Assembly: GCA_947561715.1 (NCBI GenBank) | Contig: OX387201.1 | Location: forward strand, 15,018,001-15,082,000 | Length of the DNA stretch: 64,000 bases | Direction: 5' to 3' | Source: Ascidia mentula | Taxonomy: Eukaryota > Chordata > Ascidiacea > Phlebobranchia > Ascidiidae | Shown: piece by piece, positions 12,616 through 24,690 of the stretch | Layout: the number at the start of each line of letters is the position of its first letter | Numbering within the stretch: position 1 is the first letter of the stretch | Program-made: the position numbers and the translations under genes | Notes under the pieces: generated by a model | Database searches by the model: none | What the model saw: only the letters and a program-made list of their open reading frames with translations | What the model was told of the DNA's origin: nothing

Positions 12616-12861
12616 CTGACGTCTAAACGTAAACATCGACAATGGCACTACTGCTGTATTCAATACGACGGTGACAGCGGTTTTATGCAACGAATAAACG
12701 AAACAAGAACAGCAATCAATACTAAACGCCAGCAAGCAGTCCGCAACTATGTCATATCCTGTCATCAGCCAAAGTTTATTTTCCTTAGCTACTAACATTC
12801 CCGGTGCCCACTATCAGCATAGCAATCAATCAAAACAAGAATAGCAATCAATCACAAAGAG

Positions 12862-13019
12862 TCCAGCAATCGATCGAAAAACCGTTTGTTTTGTCCAATG
12901 TAGGAACTTGTCAATCACCTCACTCTGGCCAAACTTATAAAACTAGTGAAAACACAATCAAGATTTTGAGACGTTTGGAACTGATACAACGTCCAAAATA
13001 CAAATAACATCTCAAAAAA
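12862..13019 (+). repeat. Dispersed direct repeat X, copy 1
   Basis: About 158 bases, starting CAGCAATCGATCGAAAAACC, recur almost unchanged at 36234-36394. Downstream, 13122-13300 matches 39640-39800, so the same block stands uninterrupted here but is split by about 3.2 kb, including BEL/Pao sequence, on the right. An A-rich stretch fills 13020-13130. Confidence 0.85.
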
Positions 13020-14247
13020 TGTAGAGTGTACAGTGAAGTATAAATAAAAACACAAGAAAACACCAGAAAAAAGGAGGAAAAACGCAATAAACGATAAAAA
13101 GAAAAAAGGGAAAAAAGGAAAAACGGAACGGTGCCGGAATCGATGTATGATTTGTGAAGCTTTGTTATTAGTATTAGCTATATTTAGTTCTAATTACGTA
13201 ACAAAGTGAGCAGGTGACCTTCGGTTTGACAATAGACAGGTTTTAAATGTTTTAGCCGGAGTCAAATAATCTTTTCTTCACACGTTTTATTAAACGTCCA
13301 TGCATTATCTCATATCAATCAAAGCCTTGAAACCTATGAAGAATTTTGGCTGAAAGTGCATTCCACGCTTGAAGTTTCCTCCTAGTTAAACTACCACAGA
13401 ATATCAGGCGCAACATCAACCTGTGCTTACAAGATCAGTGTTTTTATAGATGTGAAACGATTCTTTAAATACGGTACTTACAATATATACCTTAATGCAT
13501 GCGGTGCGCACCTTATCGTAAATAATTTTAAAAATTTGATGCCGCGTGAGGTCACAAGGGAGTCGCGTCGAAAAATCACTGATACACCGGGACACAGATT
13601 ACTTGGATGCTCTTACTGGGTAGAAAGTATTATAAAATATCAAAACCCATCATTTTTCAGCAAAACTATAGAAAAACAAATTTCATAAAATATCACAAAT
13701 TTGTAATGAGCGCTTACCGATCACAACACACATTTTTTGTTTTGCTGTTTCTGTAACGTAAAAATGAAAATTTTTTTCGATAACGTATTTTATTGGTAAG
13801 TAGTTGGATTTGTATGGAAAATCCAGTGTTTATTTTGCATCAAAACCAAATCTATTAGAAAAAAATATGTTTTCTTTCAAATCAAAACCGAAATTTTTAT
13901 TCTTGGCACTGCTGTTCGTGCAACAACATTTGATAGTGGCTCAGTGTGGCAAAGGTGCATTCAGTGGTGATGCCAGGCGATGAAACTAGCGTCGAATTTG
14001 GCCATTTTGCTGATAAAATACAAAATTATATACGGTTTTCTCCCTTTGTTGAAAATATTTTAATGTACAATTTATAAATAATTTTGTTTGCGGTTTGGTG
14101 CCTAAATTGTCCCCTTTCGTTCAGTAAAAATGTGTTGCATCGTGTGAAATTCATACGTACTCCAACATCAATGTTACAAATGCAAACTCGTTCGGCCTAT
14201 GACGTCTATGTTTCGTATCAGGTTATCGAGTTCAAAGGCAAACAATT

Positions 14248-14541
14248 GTGCAAGCAACGTTTGGAGTTTATTTCGAATCAGATGCAAAAGCAATTAGAAA
14301 AAGGGATATGTGGTGGTTCCGTGTAAACAATGAAAGCACCTTCCAACGCCGCAGAAAAATGTGTAAGAAATGTTTGTCACAAATGGATGAAGAGTTTACC
14401 ATTAATATTTCGATAATAATTTTTCTATTTCAACAAATACATTGTAGAATCAAGACCCATATAGAATCATTAAGAGCGATAAAATTTGGACTGGTGGTTA
14501 TAAATTTAGGAAATTTGCCAGGTTATTCTGACAGGGTTTAG
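14248..14541 (+). other. Conserved antisense open frame downstream of WxxW copy A
   Basis: A 97-codon plus-strand frame, converging with the 3' end of the WxxW gene. The same frame stays open in all three units (20869-21168 and 58494-58793), with shared core FRVNNESTFQRRRKMCKK and SQMDEEFTI. It resembles no family I know. It may be a real short exon or an unconstrained 3' flank that has not yet gained stops; A has about a dozen replacements relative to B. Confidence 0.3.
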
Positions 14542-14570
14542 AAGGTGCTGTGCTTTATTGAGATTTTGGG

Positions 14571-15745
14571 TTACTTCCCAACTAGGTGGGGACCGAGATT
14601 TTGGTGATTCATAACGTCAAGTGGTGGTAGAACCCCCCTTCTACAACAAAACCGCACTTTGTAATCTTGGCATTTCTGCCAAATAGATTTACACAATAAC
14701 CCATCCGTGGGGTTTAACTTGAAGAAGGTATTTCCCCCATTAATGTAAGGCAAGCCGTTAGTAAGGCGTGCCTCGATGGCTGATCTCGGCTTGCACATTT
14801 TGAATTCCATGTTTGTCTGGATGTTGTTCACGGTTTTGTCGTCGTCGTATATCGGTAGTTGGGTCCATGGGCAAACCGAGTTCTATGTTTGCATTCACCG
14901 ATCACTTTTTTTGAAAATAAACATACAGGAAAGTAGATTGAGTCAAAGAACACAATATTTTTATTAAATAGGCTAATAATCGGTTAATTTGATATTTCGT
15001 TTATCATATATATATGTACATATTGTACATGGGTGTTTAACCAGACAAAGTTGTAGTTTTTCACAATACAAGCAAAAAGCAGTAAAAAGCAATTGGAACG
15101 ATTCATTGACCACTCGTCATGAGTTGTTTTGCATACCTGCCGGACAGCAGTAGCGAACTTTGTAAACCATTAAAGCCCGGATTTGCACAGCAGCATCGCA
15201 GAAGTGAAATGGAGATGTAGATGTTCCAAACGTACGGATGCATCTGCGTACCGACCAAACCCACATCGACGGCGGTCGGATTCCTGCAAACGGTTCCCGG
15301 GAAATTCTGTTGAATGGCGCCGAGAGTTTCAATGTCACAATTGTCACCCGATGGATCGTCGAGATCAAACCAATCGGTCCAACCCCCTTTTTCACATTCA
15401 ACTCGCGGTTTGGATGCTGGTTTTACGCGACCATCCAAGCACTCTGAACAGAGAATGTTAGAAAAGTATTAGAGCTACCTAGATCAGCTCTAAATAACCA
15501 TGGAAGTAGGCCAGCCACCAGCAGAAAGTTTTGTAGCGCAGACCGAATGAATGCCACATTGGCAAACCAACAATTTGTTTCGAGTTGTATTTATTTTTCA
15601 AATTTAGTCGTTGAGAGTAATTACCACATAATTAAATTTACGCAAACTGTATTTTGATTATTAGAATTTCAGAGCAACTATTTATGTACTCACGCGGATT
15701 TGCTGCAATCACAATCGTCGACACTACGATGAGAAATTTCAACAT
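14571..15745 (-). pseudogene. Two-domain WxxW secreted protein gene, copy A (pseudogene)
   Basis: Three exons correspond to the intact copies: 15694-15745 (signal peptide MLKFLIVVSTIVIAAN), 15137-15443 (first WxxW domain, GWTDWFDLDDPSGD) and 14571-14904 (second domain). The middle exon is 307 bases instead of 327, a 20-base loss near its end that shifts the frame before the final DYKVRYCC motif. The third exon has lost the segment coding for the WSPWYD core of domain 2 and is also shifted, although its later part (AIEARLTNGLPYINGG, VRFCC) is still readable. The TATA-like box is intact. A transcribed but non-functional copy is likely. Confidence 0.8.
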
Positions 15746-15820
15746 GTTGTCGTCTTTTCTGATAAGACTGAACATATCAAATGTTAGTCAAATTTAAGAA
15801 AATGTGGTTATTCCTTCGCT

Positions 15821-15828
15821 TATATATA
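15821..15828 (-). promoter_or_regulatory. TATA-like box, WxxW copy A
   Basis: TATATATA about 75 bases upstream of the copy A start codon. The element and surrounding bases (TCTCTATATATAAGCG on the minus strand) are shared with copies B and C. Confidence 0.5.
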
Positions 15829-17129
15829 GAGACGTTCTCAACGCTTAAGGCGAAGAGTGCTTTTACCTTCTGAAAACGTTCCGCGTTAAAGAGAAACCCA
15901 ATATCTTAAACTAAAATGTCACAAAAAAACACACAATAAAATGGGCCAAGGTGGTTTTTGTTTATTACTAGCCCATTCTTTACTGTTGTTGTTTATCAGA
16001 CTTTATTAAAAATATATTTATTGTGTTTACTGTAAGGAACTGAAGATGCCCATCGAGCGCAATATGTGTTCCTGATAAAAGGCTAGGCTGATCCTGTACT
16101 AAAAAGCTACTGTTTTTTTTTGTATCATTACGAAAGTATGCAGTAATCGCTATGCCTGGATCTTCAGTTTTGATTAGATCCCAACTTTTCAATTTTTCAA
16201 GTCAGTTTTGAAACTAAAATTACACTCTCGTTTGCTTTACCAAGTTAAGATTGCTTTACTCTTTCTTCACCCTAGCTATCTTTCATTATCTATTTTTGCG
16301 TTTATCTTAATGTTTTGTTTCTATATGTGTTTGTTGTCGTATATTTGTTTTTAGGGGTTATTTCTGCGTTTTCCTGCTCACCTTTATGAAGAGTTTGTTG
16401 ATTTTGCATGTCCCTACAACTAAGGTGCGTGTTGCATTGTAATTGTGCTTTTGCCAAATAACTGTTTCACGGTCGATGTTATTTTGATCTAGTATGGTGA
16501 CGAAAAGCAGTTATTTACGTTTTGCAAATTGATGTATGCTTTCTAGCCGCAAACAGCCCAGGCCAAGTAGAAACGTAAAACCAGACGCAGCTCATGTGGT
16601 CAAACTAATGCTCGAAGCTATATTTCCACGGTTTACAGGTCACGCATGAATTTGTGCAGTTTTACAACGATGACCATTTCGCTCGGGACGGAAGTTTTAC
16701 AAGAGCCAAAAAAAGAAGTCAAAGGCATCTTATCGTTAGTCGGGTCGTGTTTGACTGCAATTTTTTTCTCTGCCTGGTTCCACCATTCGCGCAGTCCAGA
16801 AATTTTGCAGTTTTATGTGTACTAAATTCCGTTCGGAATTCACCAACAAAGCGACAAAGGGCGCTAAAACCGCTTAATTTAGACCGTATAATTTCAGCAG
16901 TAACTTTTGACTCAATGTACAATAGTAGCGTTTCACAAGGAGCACAAGCGAATTTTTCTTGGTAAAAAAATATTGTAAACCTCAGGGTTATGTCACCAAT
17001 AATGCATCAAGCGCATAAACAACTAAAAACTTAGAAAAACTTAGAAAAACACAAGAATATAAGATTGGCACCGCTTACATCGTCACGTGACAGGTGTGTA
17101 GCGAGGCGTAACACTTACAAGAAGTTGTT

Positions 17130-18335
17130 TTAAACCGCTGGAAAATACACCTTGTCATTAACACAATGGTCGTTCTTGTGAATGTGGAACGTCTCTACGA
17201 ATAGACGTTTGTGTGGTCCTCTTCCATCTCCAGGACTCGGGCCTCGCCAAAGTGAACTCGATGGCCGAGTGTGCGTGTTTCGCCAGTAATGTCCTCTGGC
17301 CATTCTTCGCTGCAACGTCGCGGCGATGCTCTTTTAACCGAGTCTATAACGCTCCTTCGGTTTCACCGATATATGCTCCACCGCAGTCCTTACACGGAAT
17401 GTAATACACAACGCCTGTGGGTTGGGCTGTATCCTTCTCGATAGGGTGTGACACCATCCTGCACAGTGTTCTGTGTGGCTTGGTGTAGACCGCTATATCA
17501 TAGCCCAACATTATATGCCTTAGCGTGTCTGTTAAAACAGGAACATACGGCAAAACGATCGTACCGGTAATTGGCGCTGCTTCTCGTGTCTTGACCGCGG
17601 GCTTTCTTCTAAAAATCTATGAAGGATACAGAGTGCATTTTTGATGAACTTCACCTCTTTGTCACGGTCTTCTTCTCTGAAAACCAGAGCCTCGGCTCTA
17701 TCCATCAGCGACCGCACTATACCGCTGTCTTGTGCTGCATTGGATGTGTCGACCTAAACGACAGGTACCGATTGGTGTGCGTCGGCTTGCGATACACACG
17801 AGTACTGATCAAACCATTATCAACACAGATAACCTCTGCATCTAAAAACGGTAGTGTACCACCACTTTCCTTTTCTAAAGTAAACTTGATCAAATCTTTC
17901 TCATGGTTAATGTGGGTGAGGAACAACTGGATGTGTGCTTCATCAACGATGGCGAAGGTGTCGTCGACATAACGCTTCCAGTAGCGGGGTGGATGTGCAA
18001 AAGTAGCGAGTGCCTTATCCTCAATTATTTACATTACTATATTTGCCACTACCACAGAGATGGGAAAAACCATCGCTGTACCAAACACCTGTTGGTAAAA
18101 CACACCACGAAAGGAGAAATAGGTGGCGTTCAAACATAATTTCAGCCCTTCTCCGATATCCTCACAGGATAGCAACGTGCGCTGCTCAAGGTTACTGTCA
18201 TCCTCCAAGCGTGCCATGACATTAGCAACAGCTACCGATATTAGCACATTAGTGAAAAGAGACACGACGTCAAAGGACACCATACACTCATTATCTGCTA
18301 TTGCCAAGTCCCTCACTTCAGCTGCAAATTCAAAG
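17130..18335 (-). mobile_element. Penelope-like retroelement remnant (RT plus GIY-YIG)
   Basis: On the minus strand the order is a reverse transcriptase piece with FDVVSLFTNV (about 18125-18335), a primer-grip-like YFSFRGVFYQQVFGTAM, the catalytic YVDD in WKRYVDDTFAIVDEAHIQ (about 17915-17990), a thumb piece with LPFLDAEV, and a GIY-YIG nuclease start VVYYIPCKDCGGAYIGETE (about 17360-17430) running on to 17130. This order is diagnostic of Penelope-like elements, which pair a telomerase-like RT with a GIY-YIG endonuclease. It interrupts unit A relative to units B and C. It is broken in several places and 5' truncated; the terminal repeats were not found. Confidence 0.85.
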
Positions 18336-19461
18336 TTTGTATTTTCACCATTTTTTTCACATATTTTGAACAAAAAAGAAGTAACAAATTTTGCCATACC
18401 GCCAATAATTGTGATGTTTGTATTTATTTGTGGCTGGGCGCCTTTTAGGCATGTTTAATTTTTATTTACTTTTGTCTTAAAAAAAGTGCAGTTGAGCACA
18501 AGCGTTTCTTCGGTTCTCAAATCGCGACTATCAAGGTCATGCTGAAATTTCTGTCAAATTTTGTATTAGAAACATATGTTCAGTTCATGTCCAAGTATAA
18601 GTAACTGTGAAATGAACTACGTTTAAAATTCATTCCATGTTTACTTGTAAATAAATGTGAAATTTTTATTTCGTTTATACGTTTATACATTTATACGCCT
18701 TCTCTTAAACTTGTTGCGTTACTCGTAGCATGACGACCACAATTCAAATTACGTAAAAAGCAGATACAACACCAGAGCATGACCAACCATTCAACGAAAA
18801 ATCGTTTCGTCCCTGAGCATATTAGCTCTGTAGCGCCGTCAGCCGGCGACGATAAAAGCGATTATATGCGTCGTCAAACTAATTCTATCTCTGAGCGCGA
18901 AGGTGGATATTAACAAAAGTTCACCAACGTGTCGAATTTTCTCCACCTTTGCACTCCCGGATGTTCACGCTATTGTTGCGATCCAATGCGCCAGTCAAGC
19001 AAGATCACTAGGTTTTCTTTCCATCCGAGGAATGAATCCACAACTCATTTTCTACGCCACGCTATATGTTGCTAGTTAAGGAATGTTTGATACATAAGGA
19101 TTCATTCTTAACAAATTAAATAGCTTGTACATTATCTTTGTAATGCAATACTACAAGCTGTACTCAAACAACAACATTAAGTGGCGAAACCATACCATTT
19201 ATCGCATCAACGAATTTTTTAAATTGTTTTGTTTTAAACCACCACTTTGTCTGACAAGGTCGACTTTTACAGATATGTGATTAAATCATCAATTCCCTAA
19301 GATACGGATGACTGCAATGAACCCATAAAGTCACCAAGTGTAACCAAGAACCCTTTCGCATAACGTTCCGACCCATTGGTTTTGATTGTACAATAAACAT
19401 GTAAAATCTGATTGATTGTACAACAAACCATATACATATAGTAATACACAGCAAAATATAC

Positions 19462-19640
19462 CTTTGGAAGTTTGCACAGTACTAAAGGCATATTAACCCC
19501 GTATTTAAACCGATCAGATTGCAGGGATCCTGCTTTGATGTTACGTTCAGGACATCCGCGCCGAATTTTCTGCAATCTGCAACCGTAAGGGGGCGCGGAA
19601 GAGAGTGCGTGCAAGCCAGTGGACATTGAGGCGAAGGCTC
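19462..19640 (-). pseudogene. Sulfotransferase-like exon relic, unit B
   Basis: Matches exon 2 of the sulfotransferase gene at 6074-6285: PYGCRLQKIRRGCPERNIKAGSL, then RFKYGVNMPLVLCKLPK ending at a GTATAT donor in the same phase. Relative to the complete gene about ten bases are missing in the first part, shifting the PQCP segment out of frame with the rest. No matching PAPS-loop exon or later exons follow before the unit ends, so this is an orphan exon. The open frame reading on to 19297 runs through the donor and is not a gene. Confidence 0.7.
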
Positions 19641-20868
19641 AGTTTCAGCAATGGGGCAATTTAATGATTGTAACACGAATTGTAGATGTCCATCAGGAAT
19701 ACAGACCGTTTGGACCTTAAATTGCTATTATAATAGGTTAACATGAACTATTGTATATAGCATTACAAAAAAAGTAACAGTATAACAACCTACGCGTTTT
19801 TATAGATGTGAAACGATTCTTTGAATACGGTACGTTTAATATATGCCTTAATGCGTTTAAAAATTTGATGTTGCGTGAGGTCACAAGGGAGTCGCGTCGA
19901 AAAAAACACTGACACTCCGGGACACAAAGTTTGCACCGGGAAAAAAACGCAGGGGCAAAATGCAGTTTTGAGATTGAATACCGAGATTGCGTGGATCCTA
20001 TTATTTTGAAGAAAGTATTTAAAAACGTCAAACCTCCTAATCTTCAGCAAAACTATAGCAAAACAAATTTTACAAAAAATAACAAATTTGAAAAGAAGCG
20101 CTTACCGATCACAACATACCTTTGTGATGTTTATTTCTGGAATGTATGAAAATTTTTCTCGACTTAAAGTATTTTATTGGCAAGTAGATGGATTTGTATA
20201 AAGAGTATTGTTTTCCTTCAGATCAAAACCAAACTATTTAATCGTGGCACTGCTGTTCGTGCAACAACATTTGGTCATGGCTCAGTTTGGCACAGATACA
20301 TTCAGTGGTGATACCAGGCGATGAGCCTAGCGTCGATTTTTAACTATTACTTTCACATTTAGAAGCGAATCAGAAAAGAAATCACACAGAAATATTTTTT
20401 TTCAATTGAATATAAAATGAAATTTTTGGTGCCAAAGTAAATCTCCTTGTGTTCGCGTGCTGCTGACGCCCGCGTGACTGCTTTCTTCGATATAAATTTG
20501 TCCAGCATCAGCAAAAAACGCAGGAAATCTGGGTGCAACCAGTTAAGCGTGACCGACATCGCCTACTTTGACCATGAAGCTTTGATGCATTCCGAGTGGT
20601 AATATTTGCATTGTTCGCAACTAAATTTGGCCATTTTGCTGATAAAATACAAAAATTTATACTGCTTTCTCTCCTTGTTGAAAATATGTACATTTTCTTG
20701 ATAATTTTGTTTACGAATTGGTGCCTAAATTGCACTCTTCCTTGCAGTAAAAATGTGTTGCGTCGTGTGATAATCACACGTACTCCAGCATCAATGTAAC
20801 TAATGCAAACTCGTTCAGCCTATGGCGTCTATGTTTGGTATCAGGTTATCGAGTTCAGAGGCAAATAA

Positions 20869-21168
20869 TTGTCTTTGCAACCACCGGTTGGAGTTTATTT
20901 CGAATCAGATGCAAAAGCAATTAGAAAAAGGGATATGTGGTCGTTCCGTGTAAACAATGAAAGCACCTTTCAACGCCGCAGAAAAATGTGTAAGAAAAGT
21001 TTGTCACAAATGGATGAAGAGTTTACCATTATTAATTCGATTATACTTTCTCGATTTCAACAAATACATTGTAGAATCAAGGCCCATATTGAAACATTAA
21101 CAGCGATAAAATCTGGACTAGTGGTTATAAATTTAGAAATATTGCCAGGTTATTCTAACAGGGTTTAG
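20869..21168 (+). other. Conserved antisense open frame downstream of WxxW copy B
   Basis: Ninety-nine codons, identical in protein to the C copy at 58494-58793 and clearly related to the A copy. It contains a basic RRRKMCKK stretch and ends in GYSNRV. No start context, splice partner or domain supports coding beyond the open frame itself. Confidence 0.3.
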
Positions 21169-21193
21169 AACGGTGCTTTTTTAAGATTTTGGG

Positions 21194-22556
21194 TTACTTC
21201 CCAAAAACCCACGTCCTACAGCAAAACCGCACTTGGTAATCTTGGCATTCCTGCTCAATAGATTTACACAATAACCCATCCGTGGGGTTTAACACGTCAA
21301 AGGTGTTTACCCCGTTAATGTAAGGCAAGCCGTTGGTGAGGCGTGCCTCGATGGCTGTTCTCGGCTCGCACATTTTGAATTGCTTCTTTGTCTGGATGTT
21401 GCTCACGGTTTCGTTGTCGTCGTATATCGGTAGTTGGGGCGACGGGTCGTCTACATCGTACCACGGTGACCAGTAGGCGTGGACATATAGAGTACTGTTC
21501 TCGCACTCGCCGATCACTTTTTTTGAACATAAAAATACAGAAATGTAGAGTTATTGAACAACAAGCGCAACACAGTATTTTTTCAAAATAGTCTGACACG
21601 AGGTTAATTTAATACTTTTTATCTTACGACAAGCACAGTACACTGTTCGTAGGCACATAACCGGACAAGGTTATAGTTTCTCACAATACAAAGCAAAAAG
21701 CAGCAAGAACGTAATTGGAACGATTCATTGACTATACTCAACATGAGTTGTTTTGCATACCTGCCGGACAGCAGTAGCGAACTTTGTAATCGTGGCACGG
21801 CCAACACCGACCATTAAAGGCCTGATTTGAAGAGCAGCATCGCAGAAGTGCAACAGAGATGTAGATGTTCCAAACGTACGCATGCACCTGCGTACCGACC
21901 AAAGACACATCGACGGCGGTCGGATTCCTGCAAACGGTTCCCGGGAAATTCTGTTGAATGGCGCCGGGTGTTTCAATATCACAATTGTCATCCGATGGAT
22001 CGTCGAGATCAAACCAATCTGTCCATCCATCATTTTCACATTTGACTTCCGGTTTAGGTGCTGGTTTTACGAGACCATCCAAGCACTCTGAACAAAGAAT
22101 ATTAAAAGATGTAAGAGTTACTTATAGGTGATATATGACGCTATCCAGATCAAGAAGTAGGCAAGCAATGTCAATTAGTAAACTGAAGATGCGTGAATTG
22201 TTAAGAAACGTCTTGAATAAAAAAATCATCTCAAAGGATACTATTTTTACCTTGGTACACAGTTTTTATCAGTACACCATTGAATAACATTTGTAATTGC
22301 AATACATCCACCTTCAGAAAGTTTTGTAGCGCAGAGCAATATCACATTTGCAAACCAACAATTTTCTTTTGAGTTGTATTTATTTTTTAAATTTAATCGT
22401 TGAGAGTAATTGTACTTAGTATTTATCATGAAACTATATTTACATAAACTGTATTGTCGGAAGTTGAATTATTAGGATTTCAGAGCAACTATTTATGTAC
22501 TTACGCGCATTTGCTGCAATCACAATCGTCGACACTACGATGAGAGATTTCAACAT
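21194..22556 (-). CDS. Secreted protein with two WxxW domains, copy B (intact)
   Basis: Three coding exons: 22505-22556, 21761-22087 and 21194-21516, phases 1 and 1, giving 233 aa. Residues 1-17 are a signal peptide (MLKSLIVVSTIVIAANA). Exon 2 carries the first Mucin2_WxxW-type domain (GWTDWFDLDDPSDDNCDIE, residues about 38-56, ending DYKVRYCCP near 125). Exon 3 carries the second (HAYWSPWYDVDDP, about 139-151, ending DYQVRFCC). The family occurs in gel-forming mucins, CILP and many invertebrate secreted proteins and is a disulfide-rich module without known catalysis. One domain per exon suggests exon duplication. The exon 3 acceptor has a poor pyrimidine tract but its phase fits. A matrix, mucus or defence role is inference. 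Confidence 0.88.
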
Positions 22557-22626
22557 ATTGTCGTCTTTTCTGATAAGACTGAATATATGTTAGTCAAGTT
22601 TAAGAAAATGTGGTTGTTTGTTCGCA

Positions 22627-22635
22627 TAATATATA
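22627..22635 (-). promoter_or_regulatory. TATA-like box, WxxW copy B
   Basis: ATATATTAT context about 75 bases before the start codon on the minus strand, followed upstream by a segment (CTCTTTAACGCGGAACG) shared with copies A and C. Likely core promoter. Confidence 0.5.
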
Positions 22636-22869
22636 GAGACGTTCACAACGCTTAAGGCGGAGAGTGCTTTTACCCTCTGAATACGTTCCGCGTTAAAGAG
22701 ATTTGTGGCTTTGCCATGCATATTAGATAACATCACAAAAATATTGGTTTTCCGAAAACGTTCGTTTGGAGTCGCAATCTTTCGCCCGTGGCGATAACAG
22801 CAGTTTGTGACTGAACTCATAGTGTTTTCAAACACTGAACAACAACTGCTACAACTATTTCATATTGAG

Positions 22870-23070
22870 CTATCTTTGACTCACGACTTCAAACCTCACC
22901 GGGAGCTTGATTTTTCAAATCTTGCTCCGACTTGTCAGGAAAAAGTGGCTGATCCAGCTAGGCTGCAATGCCTGGGCTGCCAAGCCTGCAAACCTCGTAA
23001 TCGCGATACGATAGCTGTGATCGCCAAGCAAAGTCCTGCGCAGTGGGGCGTTCCTGACAATCATGCCATT
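22870..23070 (+). repeat. SINE body and tail
   Basis: Begins with a degenerate B-box region and CACCGGGAGCTTGATTTTTC, then CTTGCTCCGACTTGTCAGG, GTGGCTGATCCAGCTAGGC and TGCAATGCCTGGGCTGCC. The same tail occurs inverted at 24590-24690, 51795-51970 and 62300-62395, which defines an interspersed family. Confidence 0.65.
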
Positions 23071-24589
23071 GCATGAAATATTACTGCTTTATCGATGTAT
23101 ATTGAGATTTTACGAATCAATTTTACGTGTTGGTTTATTTTGGCTTAATTTCATCAAAGCTTAGTTTATTTTACATATTCTTTACCCTAGCTATCTTTTA
23201 TCATGTATTTTGCGTTTATCTCTCTGTTTTGTTTCTAAATGTGTGTTTAGAAAACCAAGAATGGTTCCACCGGTCCCTCGTCACCGTCTACTTTCAAATT
23301 GTCCACCGCAAATTGTACTGATTTTCGCTGACATTTACGAAAATAAAAATGAATTAAATTGAATTGTCGTATATTTGTTTATAAAGGTTATTTCGGAGTT
23401 TTCCTGCTCACCTTTATGTAGAGTTTGTTAATTTTCTATGTCCCTACATTTTCGGTGCGTGTTGCATTGTAATAATTGTGCTTTTAACAAATAACTGTTG
23501 CACGGTCGATGTTATTTTGGTATATTTAATGCATAGTATTTTGACGAAATTAAGTTATTGAAGTTTTGCAAACTGATATTTGCTTTCCAGCCGCAACAAG
23601 TGCAAATGAAACAAAACATCGGTCATGTTGTCGAAGTAATGCTCGAACTATGTTTCAACCGTTTGCAGGTCACGCATGAATGTGTGCAGTTTTACAACGA
23701 TCGCCATGTCGCTCGGGACGGTAGTTTACAAGAGCAAAAATAATTTAAAGAAGTAAAAGAAATCGCATCGTTAGGCAGGACGTGTTTAAATGCAAGTTTT
23801 TCCTCCGTCTGATTCTACCATTCGCGTACTTAAGCGGTCCACAAATTCGGCAGTATTATGGATACTAAATTCTTAGCGAAAAGGCGGCTGAGGAAAAAAG
23901 GCTTTGAAATTGCTTCGGCATTGTCTACCGACATAGCACTGGGGCTACATTCCATTCAATGAGTGATAATAATAACAGTCTTATAATTTTATTGATAACT
24001 TTTGACCCAATGTACAATTGTAGCATTTCACGAGGAGCACAAGCCATTATTTTCGTTGTTAGAAATTTAAACAACAGAGTATGAAATGATTCCATGTTGT
24101 TTTGGAACTAGTAGGATAATTTATTTCACTTGTGGAATTTCGAGTTCCAACCATGAAAAAATACCAAGAAATACCAACCTTGAAAAAAAATATTATAAAC
24201 ATTGTTAAGCTTATTATTACGCACAACTTGCAATGATAAATACTACGTTTAAAAAGTACTGACGCAAACACTAGTAGGAATATTTCATCAAAGTTTGTAT
24301 TTTCACCATTTTTTTCACCTTATTTCAACAAAAAAGAAGTAAGAAATGTTGCCATACCGCCAATAATTGTGAGATTTGTTTTTATTTGTGACTGGACGCC
24401 TTTTTGGCATGTTTAATTTGTCTCAAAAAAGCGCAGTTAAGTACAAGCGTTTTTAGTCAACGTCATTTCCATTCTGTTCTCAAATCACGACTATAGAAAG
24501 GTCATGCTGAATATTTTTGTCAAATTATGGCATCATTTAATCGCATTCCTTTCGTCCTTATTTTTCGGTTTCAAGGTTCGCTTGCATTG

Positions 24590-24690
24590 CAGCAAAGACA
24601 TTGCGGCCAAGCTGGATCAGCCACATTCCCTGATAAGCCGGAGCGACTTCTAAAAGATTAGGCTGCCAGTATATTCGGTTTCACGTCGTT
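24590..24690 (-). repeat. SINE tail fragment
   Basis: Minus-strand copy of the GCTCCGGCTTATCAGGGAA and GTGGCTGATCCAGC tail. Shared with unit C at 62300-62395, so it predates the B to C duplication. Confidence 0.55.

Larger units (their letters stand above)
13255..18560. repeat. WxxW duplication unit A
   Basis: Related to units B (18565-25390) and C (56312-63495) through the WxxW gene and its 5' and 3' flanks. It starts with the GCCGGAGTCAAATAATC segment shared with position 8 and 39761. It is more diverged than B and C are from each other, lacks the sulfotransferase-like relic found in B and C, and is interrupted by a Penelope-like element at about 17100-18335. In 15780-17090 no gene is recognised. 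Confidence 0.75.

Noticed and set aside
17619-18458. Plus-strand frames of 117 and 111 codons
   Set aside because: They are antisense shadows of the Penelope-like element, which reads clearly on the minus strand.
19297-19626. A 109-codon frame as one protein
   Set aside because: It starts in a sulfotransferase-like exon and runs straight through the splice donor into intron-like sequence.
22245-22305. Possible extra exon of WxxW copy B reading GCIAITNVIQWCTDKNCVPR
   Set aside because: It has AG and GT borders but its phases do not join to the flanking exons, while exon 1 joins exon 2 directly in phase. It is absent from copy A.
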